Part shown: positions 1-6,216 of the stretch, piece after piece | How positions within the stretch are numbered: the stretch's first letter is position 1 | Layout: every line of letters begins with the position of its first letter | Source of the DNA: JAZMZS01 sp045580775 | GTDB lineage: Bacteria > Bacillota > Clostridia > Oscillospirales > CAG-272 | DNA length: 22,293 bases | Assembly (NCBI GenBank): GCA_045580775.1 | Contig: JAZNOK010000002.1 | Location: 1 to 22,293, forward strand | Direction: 5' to 3' | Position numbers and translations under genes: made by a program | Notes under the pieces: model-generated | Databases searched by the model: none | Told to the model about the DNA's origin: nothing | The model's input: only the letters and a program-made list of their open reading frames with translations

Positions 1-1
1 T

Positions 2-106
2 GAAAAGTTAGAAGAATACATACGTTACTACAATAACGAGAGAATTTCTCTCAAACTAAAAGGAATGAGCCCAGTACAATACCGAGCTCATTCGCAAATG
101 ATTTAA
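2..106 (+). CDS. IS3-family transposase (OrfB), C-terminal end only
   Basis: The first readable frame encodes 34 residues and a TAA stop. It contains the closing motif of IS3-family DDE transposases (IS150-like group): a YYNNERI segment followed by KLKGMSPVQYR. The catalytic core lies upstream, outside the window, so only the tail is seen. The terminal inverted repeat follows within 40 bp of the stop, as expected for an element oriented left to right. Identity rests on the characteristic C-terminal motif alone. Whether the element is intact cannot be judged from here. Confidence 0.85.
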   Translation, partial: EKLEEYIRYYNNERISLKLKGMSPVQYRAHSQMI

Positions 107-116
107 TATTTAATTT

Positions 117-141
117 TGTCTAAACTTTTGGGTTCACTTCA
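117..141 (+). repeat. Right terminal inverted repeat of the IS3-family element
   Basis: Read from the outside inward (minus strand) the sequence starts TGAAGTGAACCCAAAAGTTT and continues into AGAC, the usual form of IS3/IS150-type ends in Firmicutes. It lies just after the transposase stop at 106. The matching left end is outside the window, so the exact boundary is inferred from the pattern. Confidence 0.7.
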
Positions 142-233
142 ATAGCGGGTGGTATTTCATTTTCGGGCATAGCCCTAAACACTACTGGCGACGCACAAGT
201 GCGTTTTAGATTGGCCTGCCAGCCATGCAATTG

Positions 234-704
234 TTACTTACTACCCATAAATGGGTCCCGTGAGTCGAACATGCTCAACTGATCGCTTTCCTGATCTCGT
301 TTTAATTGTTCTGCTATGTATGTTTTTATCGCCTTGGTGTTCTTCCCCACGGTATCTACGTAATATCCCTTACACCAAAATTCGCGGTTTCGGTATGCGA
401 ACTTCATGTTGCCCCACTTTTGAAATATTAATAACGCACTCTTTCCTTTCAAATATCCCATAAATCCCGAAACGCTCATTTTGGGCGGGATACTGACCAG
501 CATATGTATGTGATCTGGGCATACCTCTCCCTCTATTATCTCTACTCCTTTCCATTGGCACAGCTGTCTGAGTATCTCTCGTATTTCTAATCGTTTCTCT
601 TCAAAAAACACTTTCCTTCTGTACTTTGGTGCAAATACTATGTGGTACTTGCAATTCCATTTTGTGTGTGCTAAACTACTTGTGTCTATGGTTTCTTTTT
701 TCAT
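234..704 (-). CDS. tnpA: IS200/IS605-family Y1 transposase TnpA
   Basis: This is a single-strand DNA transposase of the HUH/Y1 type, which cuts and joins hairpin-marked ends. The 156-residue product has the normal IS200 length. It shows the HUH motif (H65-I-H67 within DHIHMLV) and the downstream helix carrying the likely catalytic tyrosine (Y129 in KTYIAEQ), plus the family segment YYVDTVG before it. The start at 704 was chosen because GGAGGA stands 7 bases upstream and the protein then begins where the family usually does; a longer frame reaches 860 but would run through the hairpins. The gene looks intact. Its ribosome binding site is buried in a 16-bp stem (see the hairpin at 709-776). Confidence 0.93.
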   Translation of the reverse strand: MKKETIDTSSLAHTKWNCKYHIVFAPKYRRKVFFEEKRLEIREILRQLCQWKGVEIIEGEVCPDHIHMLVSIPPKMSVSGFMGYLKGKSALLIFQKWGNMKFAYRNREFWCKGYYVDTVGKNTKAIKTYIAEQLKRDQESDQLSMFDSRDPFMGSK

Positions 705-708
705 AGAT

Positions 709-776
709 AAATCCTCCGATTGTGTTTTTGTTTTCGACTGGCAGGTCAAATTCATTATTTCACAATCGGAGGATTT
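709..776 (-). promoter_or_regulatory. Hairpin that would hide the tnpA ribosome binding site
   Basis: Bases 709-724 and 761-776 are perfect reverse complements (16 bp) around a 36-base loop. The arm nearest the gene contains the only good Shine-Dalgarno sequence of tnpA. In the mRNA the site would be paired, limiting translation. Salmonella IS200 is known to use a 5' UTR stem to hide its ribosome binding site, so this is the same strategy seen in sequence. The effect here is inferred. Confidence 0.75.
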
Positions 777-800
777 TTTCTCACCGGTTAACCTCTTTTG

Positions 801-823
801 AACCACGCGACTATCGCGTGGTT
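801..823 (-). other. Left-end hairpin of the IS200 element
   Basis: This is a perfect 10-bp stem (801-810 with 814-823) with a 3-base loop, at the upstream edge of the IS200 element. Such subterminal stems are the recognition structures of Y1 transposases. They can also block transcription entering from outside. It lies just beyond the fba terminator in the direction of fba transcription. Confidence 0.55.
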
Positions 824-833
824 TTCGTTTTAC

Positions 834-867
834 AAAAAGGGGGATCCCGCCGTATGGCAAGATCCCC
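834..867 (-). terminator. Rho-independent terminator of fba
   Basis: On the minus strand GGGGATC (867-861) pairs with GATCCCC (846-840), with a further GCC/GGC pairing inside the loop. A run of T follows (the complement of 834-838). It lies about 50 bases after the fba stop codon in the right orientation. Confidence 0.75.
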
Positions 868-918
868 GGTATTATTCTAACAGCATTTATACTATGTCAG
901 ATATATGCCTAAAGGCAG

Positions 919-1782
919 TTATGCACGGTCAACAGATCCGAACAAACGCATTTTCTCTTCAACAGTCTCGCAAATAGCCGCACAGCCGTCAGCGAGGAGC
1001 TTTCTCGGGTCAAAGCCCTTGCCCTGAAGATCCTTGCCTGCCTCGACGTACTTGCGTGTAGCTGCAGCAAAAGCAAGCTGGCACTCGGTATTTACGTTGA
1101 TCTTCGATACTCCGAGAGAGATCGCCTTCTTGATCATGTCGGCAGGAATGCCTGTACCGCCGTGAAGAACGAGGGGCATCTTTCCGGTCTTTTCCTGGAC
1201 TGCCGCAAGAGTTTCAAAGCTGAGTCCTGCCCAGTTCTCAGGGTACTTTCCGTGGATATTACCGATACCTGCCGCAAGCATGGTAACGCCCAGATCAGCT
1301 ATCATCTTGCACTCATCGGGATCAGCACACTCGCCTGCACCTACAACGCCGTCTTCCTCTCCGCCGATAGCTCCTACCTCAGCCTCAAGAGAGATGCCAC
1401 GCTCATTTGTGAGAGCGACCAGCTCCTTGGTCTTTGCAATATTCTCCTCTATAGGATAGTGAGAACCGTCGAACATAACAGATGAGAAGCCTGCCTCAAT
1501 GCACTTGAGTGCTCCCTCGTATGAACCGTGGTCAAGATGAAGTGCTACAGGAACGGTAATGTTCATCTCCTCGAGCATACCTTCTACCATACCTACGACG
1601 GTCTTGTAGCCGCACATGTACTTTCCTGCTCCCTCGGATACTCCGAGAATAACAGGGGAGTTGAGCTTCTGTGCAGTCTGAAGGATCGCCTTTGTCCATT
1701 CAAGGTTGTTTATGTTGAACTGACCGACAGCGTAGTGTCCTTCCTTTGCCTTTGTAAGCATTTCTTTTGCTGATACCAACAT
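919..1782 (-). CDS. fba: Class II fructose-1,6-bisphosphate aldolase
   Basis: This zinc-dependent aldolase of glycolysis and gluconeogenesis splits fructose-1,6-bisphosphate to dihydroxyacetone phosphate and glyceraldehyde-3-phosphate in the cytoplasm. The 287-residue product has the length of the Bacillus-type FbaA group. It shows the LHLDHG motif (catalytic D84, zinc ligand H85), SLEAEVG (131-137), a second zinc histidine at H177 (NIHGKY) and a third at H207 (VLHGGTG), and the phosphate-binding INVNT segment near 228-232. The start at 1782 has GGAGG eight bases upstream; an in-frame ATG at 1854 would add 24 atypical residues and overlap the promoter. The gene is monocistronic, with its own promoter and terminator. 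Related tagatose-bisphosphate aldolases share these motifs, so substrate assignment is by length and usual context. Confidence 0.93.
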   Translation of the reverse strand: MLVSAKEMLTKAKEGHYAVGQFNINNLEWTKAILQTAQKLNSPVILGVSEGAGKYMCGYKTVVGMVEGMLEEMNITVPVALHLDHGSYEGALKCIEAGFSSVMFDGSHYPIEENIAKTKELVALTNERGISLEAEVGAIGGEEDGVVGAGECADPDECKMIADLGVTMLAAGIGNIHGKYPENWAGLSFETLAAVQEKTGKMPLVLHGGTGIPADMIKKAISLGVSKINVNTECQLAFAAATRKYVEAGKDLQGKGFDPRKLLADGCAAICETVEEKMRLFGSVDRA

Positions 1783-1836
1783 TTCGTTTTCCTCCGATAC
1801 TTTATCAGAAATTTTATTTACAAAAATTATCAATTT

Positions 1837-1865
1837 ATTATAACCGATACGCACTCAAATTGCAA
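1837..1865 (-). promoter_or_regulatory. Sigma-A promoter of fba
   Basis: On the minus strand TTGCAA (1865-1860) and a perfect TATAAT (1842-1837) are separated by exactly 17 bases. This would start transcription near 1830 and give a leader of about 50 bases before the fba start codon. Confidence 0.75.
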
Positions 1866-1900
1866 GTGTTATACTGTATTTTGCCCTGTTTTTTTGCTTT

Positions 1901-2671
1901 TTAGTATGAAAAACGCTCGACCCCGATGCATTTTCCGCTGCAGTCAATGTCAAATATTGCACCTCTGATACTGCATTCTCCCTCAGCAGTATGAAAGCCG
2001 TTTGTCTTTCCGCTCAGAAAAAGAGAACTGACATCCTCTGCCCGAACTCCGATGATCGAATCATTCGGTCCCGACATGCCCAGATCCGTAATAAAGCCCG
2101 TTGTGCCTATCACTCTCTCGTCTGCTGTCTGAACATGTGTGTGGGTGCCCCATACAGCACTCACCCTGCCCGAGAACACATGTGCCAGTGCCGCCTTCTC
2201 GCTTGTCGCTTCCGCATGAAAATCAACCACGCATATATCATATCTGCCCTGCTCAAAATCAAGTATACGCCCGAGCTTTTCAAAAGGACTCTGTGCACAC
2301 AGCTTCTCAAGTCCCACCGAACCTATGAGATTGACGACAAGGACTCTTGTGCCGTTCACCTCTACCGTGGTATATCCCGAACCGTGTGCCTGAGGGGCAA
2401 AATTCGCCGGTCGTATCACACGCTCGTCACAGTCGAGCATCTGCTTCATAGATTGGTATCTCATGGAGTGGTTTCCGCCTGTAACGACATCCGCCCCTGC
2501 TCCAAGTATGGCTCTGGTGCTGTCTGCCTCGCATCCCGATGCTCCGTCGGCGTTCTCGCCGTTTACTACGCAGAGGTCGATGCTGTGTTTTCTTCTGAAG
2601 TCTCCGAGAGTAGCGGCAAGCTTGTCCTGTGCCTGCTGACCGAAGACATCCCCTATTGCAAGTATACGCAT
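1901..2671 (-). CDS. ymdB: YmdB-type metallophosphoesterase
   Basis: This is a cytoplasmic calcineurin-like phosphodiesterase related to Bacillus subtilis YmdB, a 2',3'-cyclic nucleotide phosphodiesterase linked to biofilm and motility decisions. The 256-residue product has family length. Metal-ligand motifs are in order: GD (D8), NGEN (E39), GNH (N67, H68), DFHAEATSEK (H152) and GTHTHVQTAD (H177, H179), then TDLGMSGP. The start at 2671 was chosen because the protein then begins MRILAIGD as in the family, with AGGTGG five bases upstream; a GTG at 2680 overlaps that site. It follows rny on the same strand, the same order as in B. subtilis, 120 bases downstream with a hairpin between them. The residues after GNH (SMRY) differ from the common tWD form. 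Confidence 0.92.
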   Translation of the reverse strand: MRILAIGDVFGQQAQDKLAATLGDFRRKHSIDLCVVNGENADGASGCEADSTRAILGAGADVVTGGNHSMRYQSMKQMLDCDERVIRPANFAPQAHGSGYTTVEVNGTRVLVVNLIGSVGLEKLCAQSPFEKLGRILDFEQGRYDICVVDFHAEATSEKAALAHVFSGRVSAVWGTHTHVQTADERVIGTTGFITDLGMSGPNDSIIGVRAEDVSSLFLSGKTNGFHTAEGECSIRGAIFDIDCSGKCIGVERFSY

Positions 2672-2729
2672 ATATTCCACCTAATACCGTAAAATAAAGA
2701 TGTGATGCAAGCTTCTTGTCACTCAGAAA

Positions 2730-2760
2730 TAGCGACTATGTCTTCCGACCATAGCCGCTA
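2730..2760 (-). other. Hairpin between rny and ymdB
   Basis: Bases 2730-2741 and 2749-2760 form an imperfect stem (TAGCG, one G-U pair, CTATG) with a GGAA-containing loop on the minus strand, followed by TTTCT. It could be a weak attenuator or an RNA-processing or stability element setting the ratio of ymdB to rny. The T-run is too poor for a confident terminator. Confidence 0.4.
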
Positions 2761-2791
2761 CTCCGTTTTTGTTTTCAGCTTAATTCAAAGA

Positions 2792-4333
2792 TCACTTTGC
2801 AAAATCGACAGCTCTCGATTCTCTGATCATATGTACCTTGATCTGTCCGGGATAATCAAGCTCCGCTTCTATCTTCTTTGCGATATCGCGGGCGAGAAGC
2901 TTCATCTTGTCGTCGTCTACCATCTCGGGCTTGACCATTACTCTGATCTCTCTGCCCGCCTGAATAGCGAAGGTCTTCTCGACTCCTTCAAACTCGTTTG
3001 CTACTTCTTCAAGCTTCTGAAGTCTCTTGATATAATTCTCCAGATCCTCGCGGCGTGCACCCGGTCTTGCCGCACTGATGGCGTCAGCCGCCTGGACTAT
3101 CAGAGCAATAACGCTCTTTGCCTCGACATCTCCGTGATGTGCCTCAATAGCGTGGAGAACCTCCTTGCCCTCCTTGTACTTTCTCGCTATGTCAACACCT
3201 ATCTGTACATGCGAGCCCTCGACCTCAGCGGTCATGCTCTTTCCTATATCGTGCAGAAGTCCCGCACGCTTTGCAAGTGTGCTGTCTACACCAAGCTCAT
3301 CGGCAAGAATACCCGAGAGCAGTGACACCTCGATAGAATGGCGAAGCACGTTCTGTCCGTAGCTGGTACGGTACTTCATACGGCCGAGCAGCTTGACAAG
3401 TTCATTGTTAAGTCCATGTACTCCTGTCTCAAATGTTGCCTTTTCTCCTGCCTGCTTGATAGTGTTGTCTACCTCGCGGCGTGCTTTCTCGACCATCTCC
3501 TCAATACGGGCGGGATGTATACGTCCGTCCGATATCAGCTTCTCGATAGCTATTCTCGCTACCTCACGTCTGACAGGGTCAAAGCCGGATATCGTGATCA
3601 CCTCAGGTGTGTCGTCTATGATAAGATCCACTCCTGTCAAAGTCTCGATAGCTCGGATGTTTCTTCCCTCTCTTCCGATGATGCGTCCTTTCATCTCCTC
3701 GTTTGGCAGGTTGACTACAGATATCGCTATTTCACTTATGTGATCAGCGGCACAACGCTGTATTGCGAGTGAGAGAAGGTCGCGTGCTCGCTCGTCTGCT
3801 TCCTCCTTGAAGCGTGCTTCATATTCAGAAAGCTTCAGAGCCATTTCGTGTGTGATCTCTCCCTCCATCTTGGAGAGGAGCTCGTCCTTGGCCTGTTCTG
3901 CCGTATAGCCCGAGATCTTCTCGAGCATTGCGATATGGGAGGAGAGCGTGTCCTTGATCTTCTGCTCCAGCTCCTCAGTATCCTTTATCTTTTTGGCAAG
4001 GGTCTCGTCCTTGCGTTCGGCAGCTTCGATCTTCGAATCGAGTGTCTCCTCTTTCTGAATGACTCTGCGTTCGAGTCTGGAGACTTCTTTACGTCGCTCC
4101 TTGAGCTCCGCTTCAGCCTCGTTTCTGTCCTTCAGTATCTGCTCCTTCGCCTCAAGAAGAGCTTCCTTCTTCTTCTGTTCAGCACCCTTGAGTGCATCCT
4201 CCAGTATCCTCTTTGCTCTTTCCTCAGCTGAGCCTATCTCGCGTTCTGCGACCTTCTTGCGGTACAAAATACCGATCACAACTCCGACCGCTATTCCTAC
4301 GACCGCCGCCACCGCACCGATAATGTAAGGCAT
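2792..4333 (-). CDS. rny: Ribonuclease Y
   Basis: This membrane-anchored endoribonuclease starts decay of many mRNAs in Firmicutes. The 513-residue product shows the full architecture: one N-terminal transmembrane helix (residues 3-23), a long charged coiled coil (about 30-190), a KH RNA-binding domain with the GRIIGREGRN loop (217-226), and an HD hydrolase domain with H332, the H361-D362 pair in LLHDIGKS, H399-H400 and D417. The start at 4333 is supported by GGAGGTG seven bases upstream. It heads the rny-ymdB unit from a consensus promoter at 4459-4487 with a leader of about 120 bases. The gene appears intact and ordinary. Confidence 0.97.
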   Translation of the reverse strand: MPYIIGAVAAVVGIAVGVVIGILYRKKVAEREIGSAEERAKRILEDALKGAEQKKKEALLEAKEQILKDRNEAEAELKERRKEVSRLERRVIQKEETLDSKIEAAERKDETLAKKIKDTEELEQKIKDTLSSHIAMLEKISGYTAEQAKDELLSKMEGEITHEMALKLSEYEARFKEEADERARDLLSLAIQRCAADHISEIAISVVNLPNEEMKGRIIGREGRNIRAIETLTGVDLIIDDTPEVITISGFDPVRREVARIAIEKLISDGRIHPARIEEMVEKARREVDNTIKQAGEKATFETGVHGLNNELVKLLGRMKYRTSYGQNVLRHSIEVSLLSGILADELGVDSTLAKRAGLLHDIGKSMTAEVEGSHVQIGVDIARKYKEGKEVLHAIEAHHGDVEAKSVIALIVQAADAISAARPGARREDLENYIKRLQKLEEVANEFEGVEKTFAIQAGREIRVMVKPEMVDDDKMKLLARDIAKKIEAELDYPGQIKVHMIRESRAVDFAK

Positions 4334-4386
4334 TTTCCGGCACCTCCTTTTCTTTTTCTTTTATTTGTAATTGTTATATTTTGGCT

Positions 4387-4400
4387 CGGGCACCTGCCCG
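4387..4400 (-). other. GC-rich palindrome in the rny leader
   Basis: CGGGCA and TGCCCG flank a 2-base centre in the 5' leader of rny, about 55 bases before its start codon. With such a short loop it could act as an RNA hairpin only with inner pairs open, or as a DNA-binding site. No function is claimed. Confidence 0.3.
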
Positions 4401-4458
4401 GGTCTGTACCTAAATCGAGCGAAAACCATACTTTCTCCCCATTTTATTGTACTACATT

Positions 4459-4487
4459 ATTATATAGCAATTATTGTCTATTGTCAA
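4459..4487 (-). promoter_or_regulatory. Consensus sigma-A promoter of rny-ymdB
   Basis: On the minus strand a perfect TTGACA (4487-4482) and a perfect TATAAT (4464-4459) are 17 bases apart. The predicted start point is near 4452. Confidence 0.85.
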
Positions 4488-4550
4488 GTGCAGATTTCTG
4501 CGGTACCTATCAATTGTAAAAAATATTTCAAAAAGCCTCAGGATAACTTA

Positions 4551-4579
4551 TTGCCTTTTCAGGAAAAAGATGTTATACT
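4551..4579 (+). promoter_or_regulatory. Promoter of the membrane protein gene at 4644
   Basis: TTGCCT (4551-4556) and TATACT (4574-4579) are 17 bases apart, diverging from the rny promoter. A stem CAGCCG/CGGCTG (4592-4597 with 4614-4619) lies in the short leader just before the ribosome binding site. Confidence 0.6.
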
Positions 4580-4643
4580 GTTTTTACCCTGCAGCCGAGT
4601 TTTTTCAGAGAAACGGCTGTGTTAAAACGGAGGTGGACTGAAA

Positions 4644-5807
4644 ATGAAGATATTTATCAAAATACTGAACATCATCGGTGCTGTGCTGGCATCCCTGCTC
4701 ATGCCCCTGCTGATAGCGGCTCTGATCGCAGCACCCGTAGTCAATGCGGTCAGCTCTTTTTCCCGTCCTGACGATATTGCCGATATGATCCGAGACCTGG
4801 ATCTGTCAAAGATCCTCGATACAGAAATGCTCGGAGATGCACTTGAGCAGGCCGAGATCCCGAAAGACGCAGTAGAAGATATACTAAAGCTCGATGTCGT
4901 AGCTGATTTTGCTCAGATGTATCTGGAGGATATCGAAGCTCAGATACTCGACGGACAAAAGGGCACTCTGGTAGATACCGACACTCTGCTCATGCTGGCA
5001 GACAAGCACATGAACGATATAGTAGAACTCGTGCGTGACTTTGCTCCTGAAGACACCGAGCTCACCGATACCCAGATCTCAGAGGAGGTACGTTCCTTCA
5101 TAAACAAGGAAGCCCCCGAGATGCTAAGCTCCCTCCCTGCCGCATCGGATATAATCGACAGTCTCAACGAAAGCGGCATTGACACCGAGATGCTTGCCGA
5201 TATTTTTTCATTTATACAGCAGTCGCTGATGCCTCTGATGTACACCGTCATAGTATTCCTTTCGCTTTTGATATTCGGACTGCGTGCATACCGCCTCGAA
5301 GGTACTGTCTGGCTCGGAATAGACTACATACTCGCATCGGCTGTACTGCTGCTTGTATCGCTCGGTTCGGACAGTGCCCTGGAGCTTGCCTCGCTTGAGC
5401 TGTCAGAGCTGTCAGGCATAAGCACGCTTCTGTCAGATATGATAACATCGTCGATAAATCCCTTTGCCCTCGCATACCTGATAATAGGCATCGTATTCAT
5501 TGCGGCGTTCGTGGTGATCAGGATAACAATCTCAAAGCGACGCAAAGCTAAGCTCTCACAGTCGGCGTACACTCAGCAATATTTTGCTCAGGATGCCGCA
5601 AACGCAAATCCCCACGCCTACTCCGCTCAGAACCCCGTGTACTCAAATCCTATTCCCTATTCCGTGCCAAGCACACAACCCTCACAGCCCGAGACCTATT
5701 CCGTGCCGGGCACACAACCCTCACAGCCAACACAAGCAGCAAAGCAGACCGAAGCACCGCAGGAGACTACCGGCGAGACTGACTCGGATACCGGGGCAGA
5801 GCTATAG
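4644..5807 (+). CDS. Four-helix membrane protein of unknown function with a Pro/Gln-rich tail
   Basis: I do not recognise a named family. The 387-residue product has a hydrophobic helix at about 8-34, an acidic, helix-rich soluble segment at 37-190, and three further membrane helices at about 196-212, 222-241 and 273-294, followed by KRRKAK. By the positive-inside rule the acidic segment should be outside and the tail cytoplasmic. The tail (305-387) is rich in Pro, Gln, Ser and Thr and contains two copies of an 11-residue unit, YSVPxTQPSQP. GGAGGTGG lies eight bases before the ATG. It is transcribed divergently from rny. The last codons turn acidic (ETDSDTGAEL). Function is unknown; the layout suggests an envelope protein with an extracellular helical domain. 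Confidence 0.85.
   Translation: MKIFIKILNIIGAVLASLLMPLLIAALIAAPVVNAVSSFSRPDDIADMIRDLDLSKILDTEMLGDALEQAEIPKDAVEDILKLDVVADFAQMYLEDIEAQILDGQKGTLVDTDTLLMLADKHMNDIVELVRDFAPEDTELTDTQISEEVRSFINKEAPEMLSSLPAASDIIDSLNESGIDTEMLADIFSFIQQSLMPLMYTVIVFLSLLIFGLRAYRLEGTVWLGIDYILASAVLLLVSLGSDSALELASLELSELSGISTLLSDMITSSINPFALAYLIIGIVFIAAFVVIRITISKRRKAKLSQSAYTQQYFAQDAANANPHAYSAQNPVYSNPIPYSVPSTQPSQPETYSVPGTQPSQPTQAAKQTEAPQETTGETDSDTGAEL
5657..5728 (+). repeat. Tandem 33-bp repeat (two copies, period 39 bp)
   Basis: Bases 5657-5689 and 5696-5728 are identical except for two adjacent positions (AA versus GG). They encode YSVPSTQPSQP and YSVPGTQPSQP in the tail of the membrane protein. Near-identity at the DNA level, including third codon positions, points to a recent duplication. 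Confidence 0.85.
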
Positions 5808-5822
5808 TCGAGGAGGGTCGCT

Positions 5823-5942
5823 ATGCGAGTTTTAAACAGAGATTTTTTCTCAGATCAAGGTGCATCTTGCGACGGTGTATATGCATACTCCGAGCAAGTG
5901 CAACTCAGATATGGACAAAAATATCGTTTAAAACCGATATGA
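5823..5942 (+). CDS. Possible small ORF, 39 codons
   Basis: An ATG at 5823 stands five bases after AGGAGGG (5811-5817) and only 15 bases after the stop of the membrane protein gene. The predicted peptide begins MRVLNRDFFSD, ends YRLKPI, and has no membrane segment. The stop codon falls in the tRNA-like T-arm at 5939-5955. The ribosome binding site is the only strong evidence. It could be the stub of a longer gene cut by an old insertion or deletion, or a leader peptide ahead of the downstream terminator. I do not recognise it. Confidence 0.35.
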   Translation: MRVLNRDFFSDQGASCDGVYAYSEQVQLRYGQKYRLKPI

Positions 5943-5963
5943 GTTCGAATCTCATCGGCTACA
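5939..5963 (+). pseudogene. tRNA 3'-end-like fragment (T-arm and acceptor strand)
   Basis: ATGAG-TTCGAAT-CTCAT forms a perfect 5-bp stem with the 7-base TTCGAAT loop typical of a tRNA T-arm. Seven bases and an A discriminator follow (CGGCTAC-A, 5956-5963). No 5' half with GTAGCCG, D-arm or proper anticodon arm is present upstream; ATATCG/CGATAT (5921-5926 with 5935-5940) makes only an 8-base loop and overlaps the T-stem. No CCA is encoded. It looks like the remnant of a tRNA gene, such as is left by deletion or by an element integrating into a tRNA 3' end. Chance resemblance is possible. Confidence 0.35.
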
Positions 5964-5971
5964 AATGACAT

Positions 5972-6028
5972 AACAAAAAAACGGACACACCATGAAAGAT
6001 CGGGATATGGTGTGTCTGTTTTTTTGTT
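5972..6028 (+). terminator. Long bidirectional rho-independent terminator
   Basis: A stem of about 22 bp (one G-U pair) runs from the A-run at 5975-5981 through ACACACCAT (5985-5993) to ATGGTGTGT (6007-6015) and the T-run at 6019-6025. It can stop transcription both ways and separates the membrane protein gene from the subtilase unit. Confidence 0.85.
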
Positions 6029-6109
6029 CAAACTGCATTTATGGGGCGTCTGTTTTTTGGAAAAAATGGATATTTTATTGTACACAATGCAACACAAATC
6101 AAAAATGTA

Positions 6110-6138
6110 TTGATTTTCTATGTCTAATTTGTTACAAT
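6110..6138 (+). promoter_or_regulatory. Likely promoter of the subtilase-scaffoldin unit
   Basis: TTGATT (6110-6115) and TACAAT (6133-6138) are 17 bases apart in an AT-rich stretch, about 80 bases before the subtilase start. Another -10-like TATTAT at about 6159 lacks a matching -35. The rest of 5808-6216 holds the small ORF, the tRNA-like fragment and the terminator described above. Confidence 0.5.
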
Positions 6139-6216
6139 TTATAGTGTAATATTTAACTATTATAGAAGGCTTTTTTGCTATATGCAAAACGGCAACTACG
6201 AAGGGAGTCTGAAAAA

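Larger units (their letters stand above)
142..832 (-). mobile_element. IS200-type insertion sequence (tnpA only)
   Basis: The element holds one gene, tnpA, and no tnpB. It has the layout of IS200: subterminal hairpins instead of terminal inverted repeats. At the tnpA upstream side a 10-bp stem (801-810 with 814-823) sits near the left end. At the downstream side there are short stems at 191-204 and 165-175 near the right end. It abuts the IS3 inverted repeat at about 141 and the fba terminator at 834. Both boundaries are approximate, because IS200/IS605 elements leave no target duplication to mark them. Confidence 0.7.

Noticed and set aside
1901..2671. Loss of YmdB activity because the residues after GNH differ from the common form
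   Set aside because: All the usual metal ligands (D8, E39, N67, H68, H152, H177, H179) are present, so the SMRY variant is more likely a lineage difference than inactivation.
1991..2692. Long plus-strand open frame opposite ymdB
   Set aside because: It is the antisense of a gene with clear metallophosphoesterase motifs. Its translation is Cys-, Arg- and Ser-rich with no domain, and no ribosome binding site is seen.
5808..5963. A complete, possibly intron-split tRNA gene
   Set aside because: TAGTCG at 5805-5810 could pair with CGGCTA with one wobble, but no D-arm and no 7-base anticodon loop can be drawn, and the pairing overlaps the stop codon of the membrane protein gene. Only the 3' fragment is kept, at low confidence.
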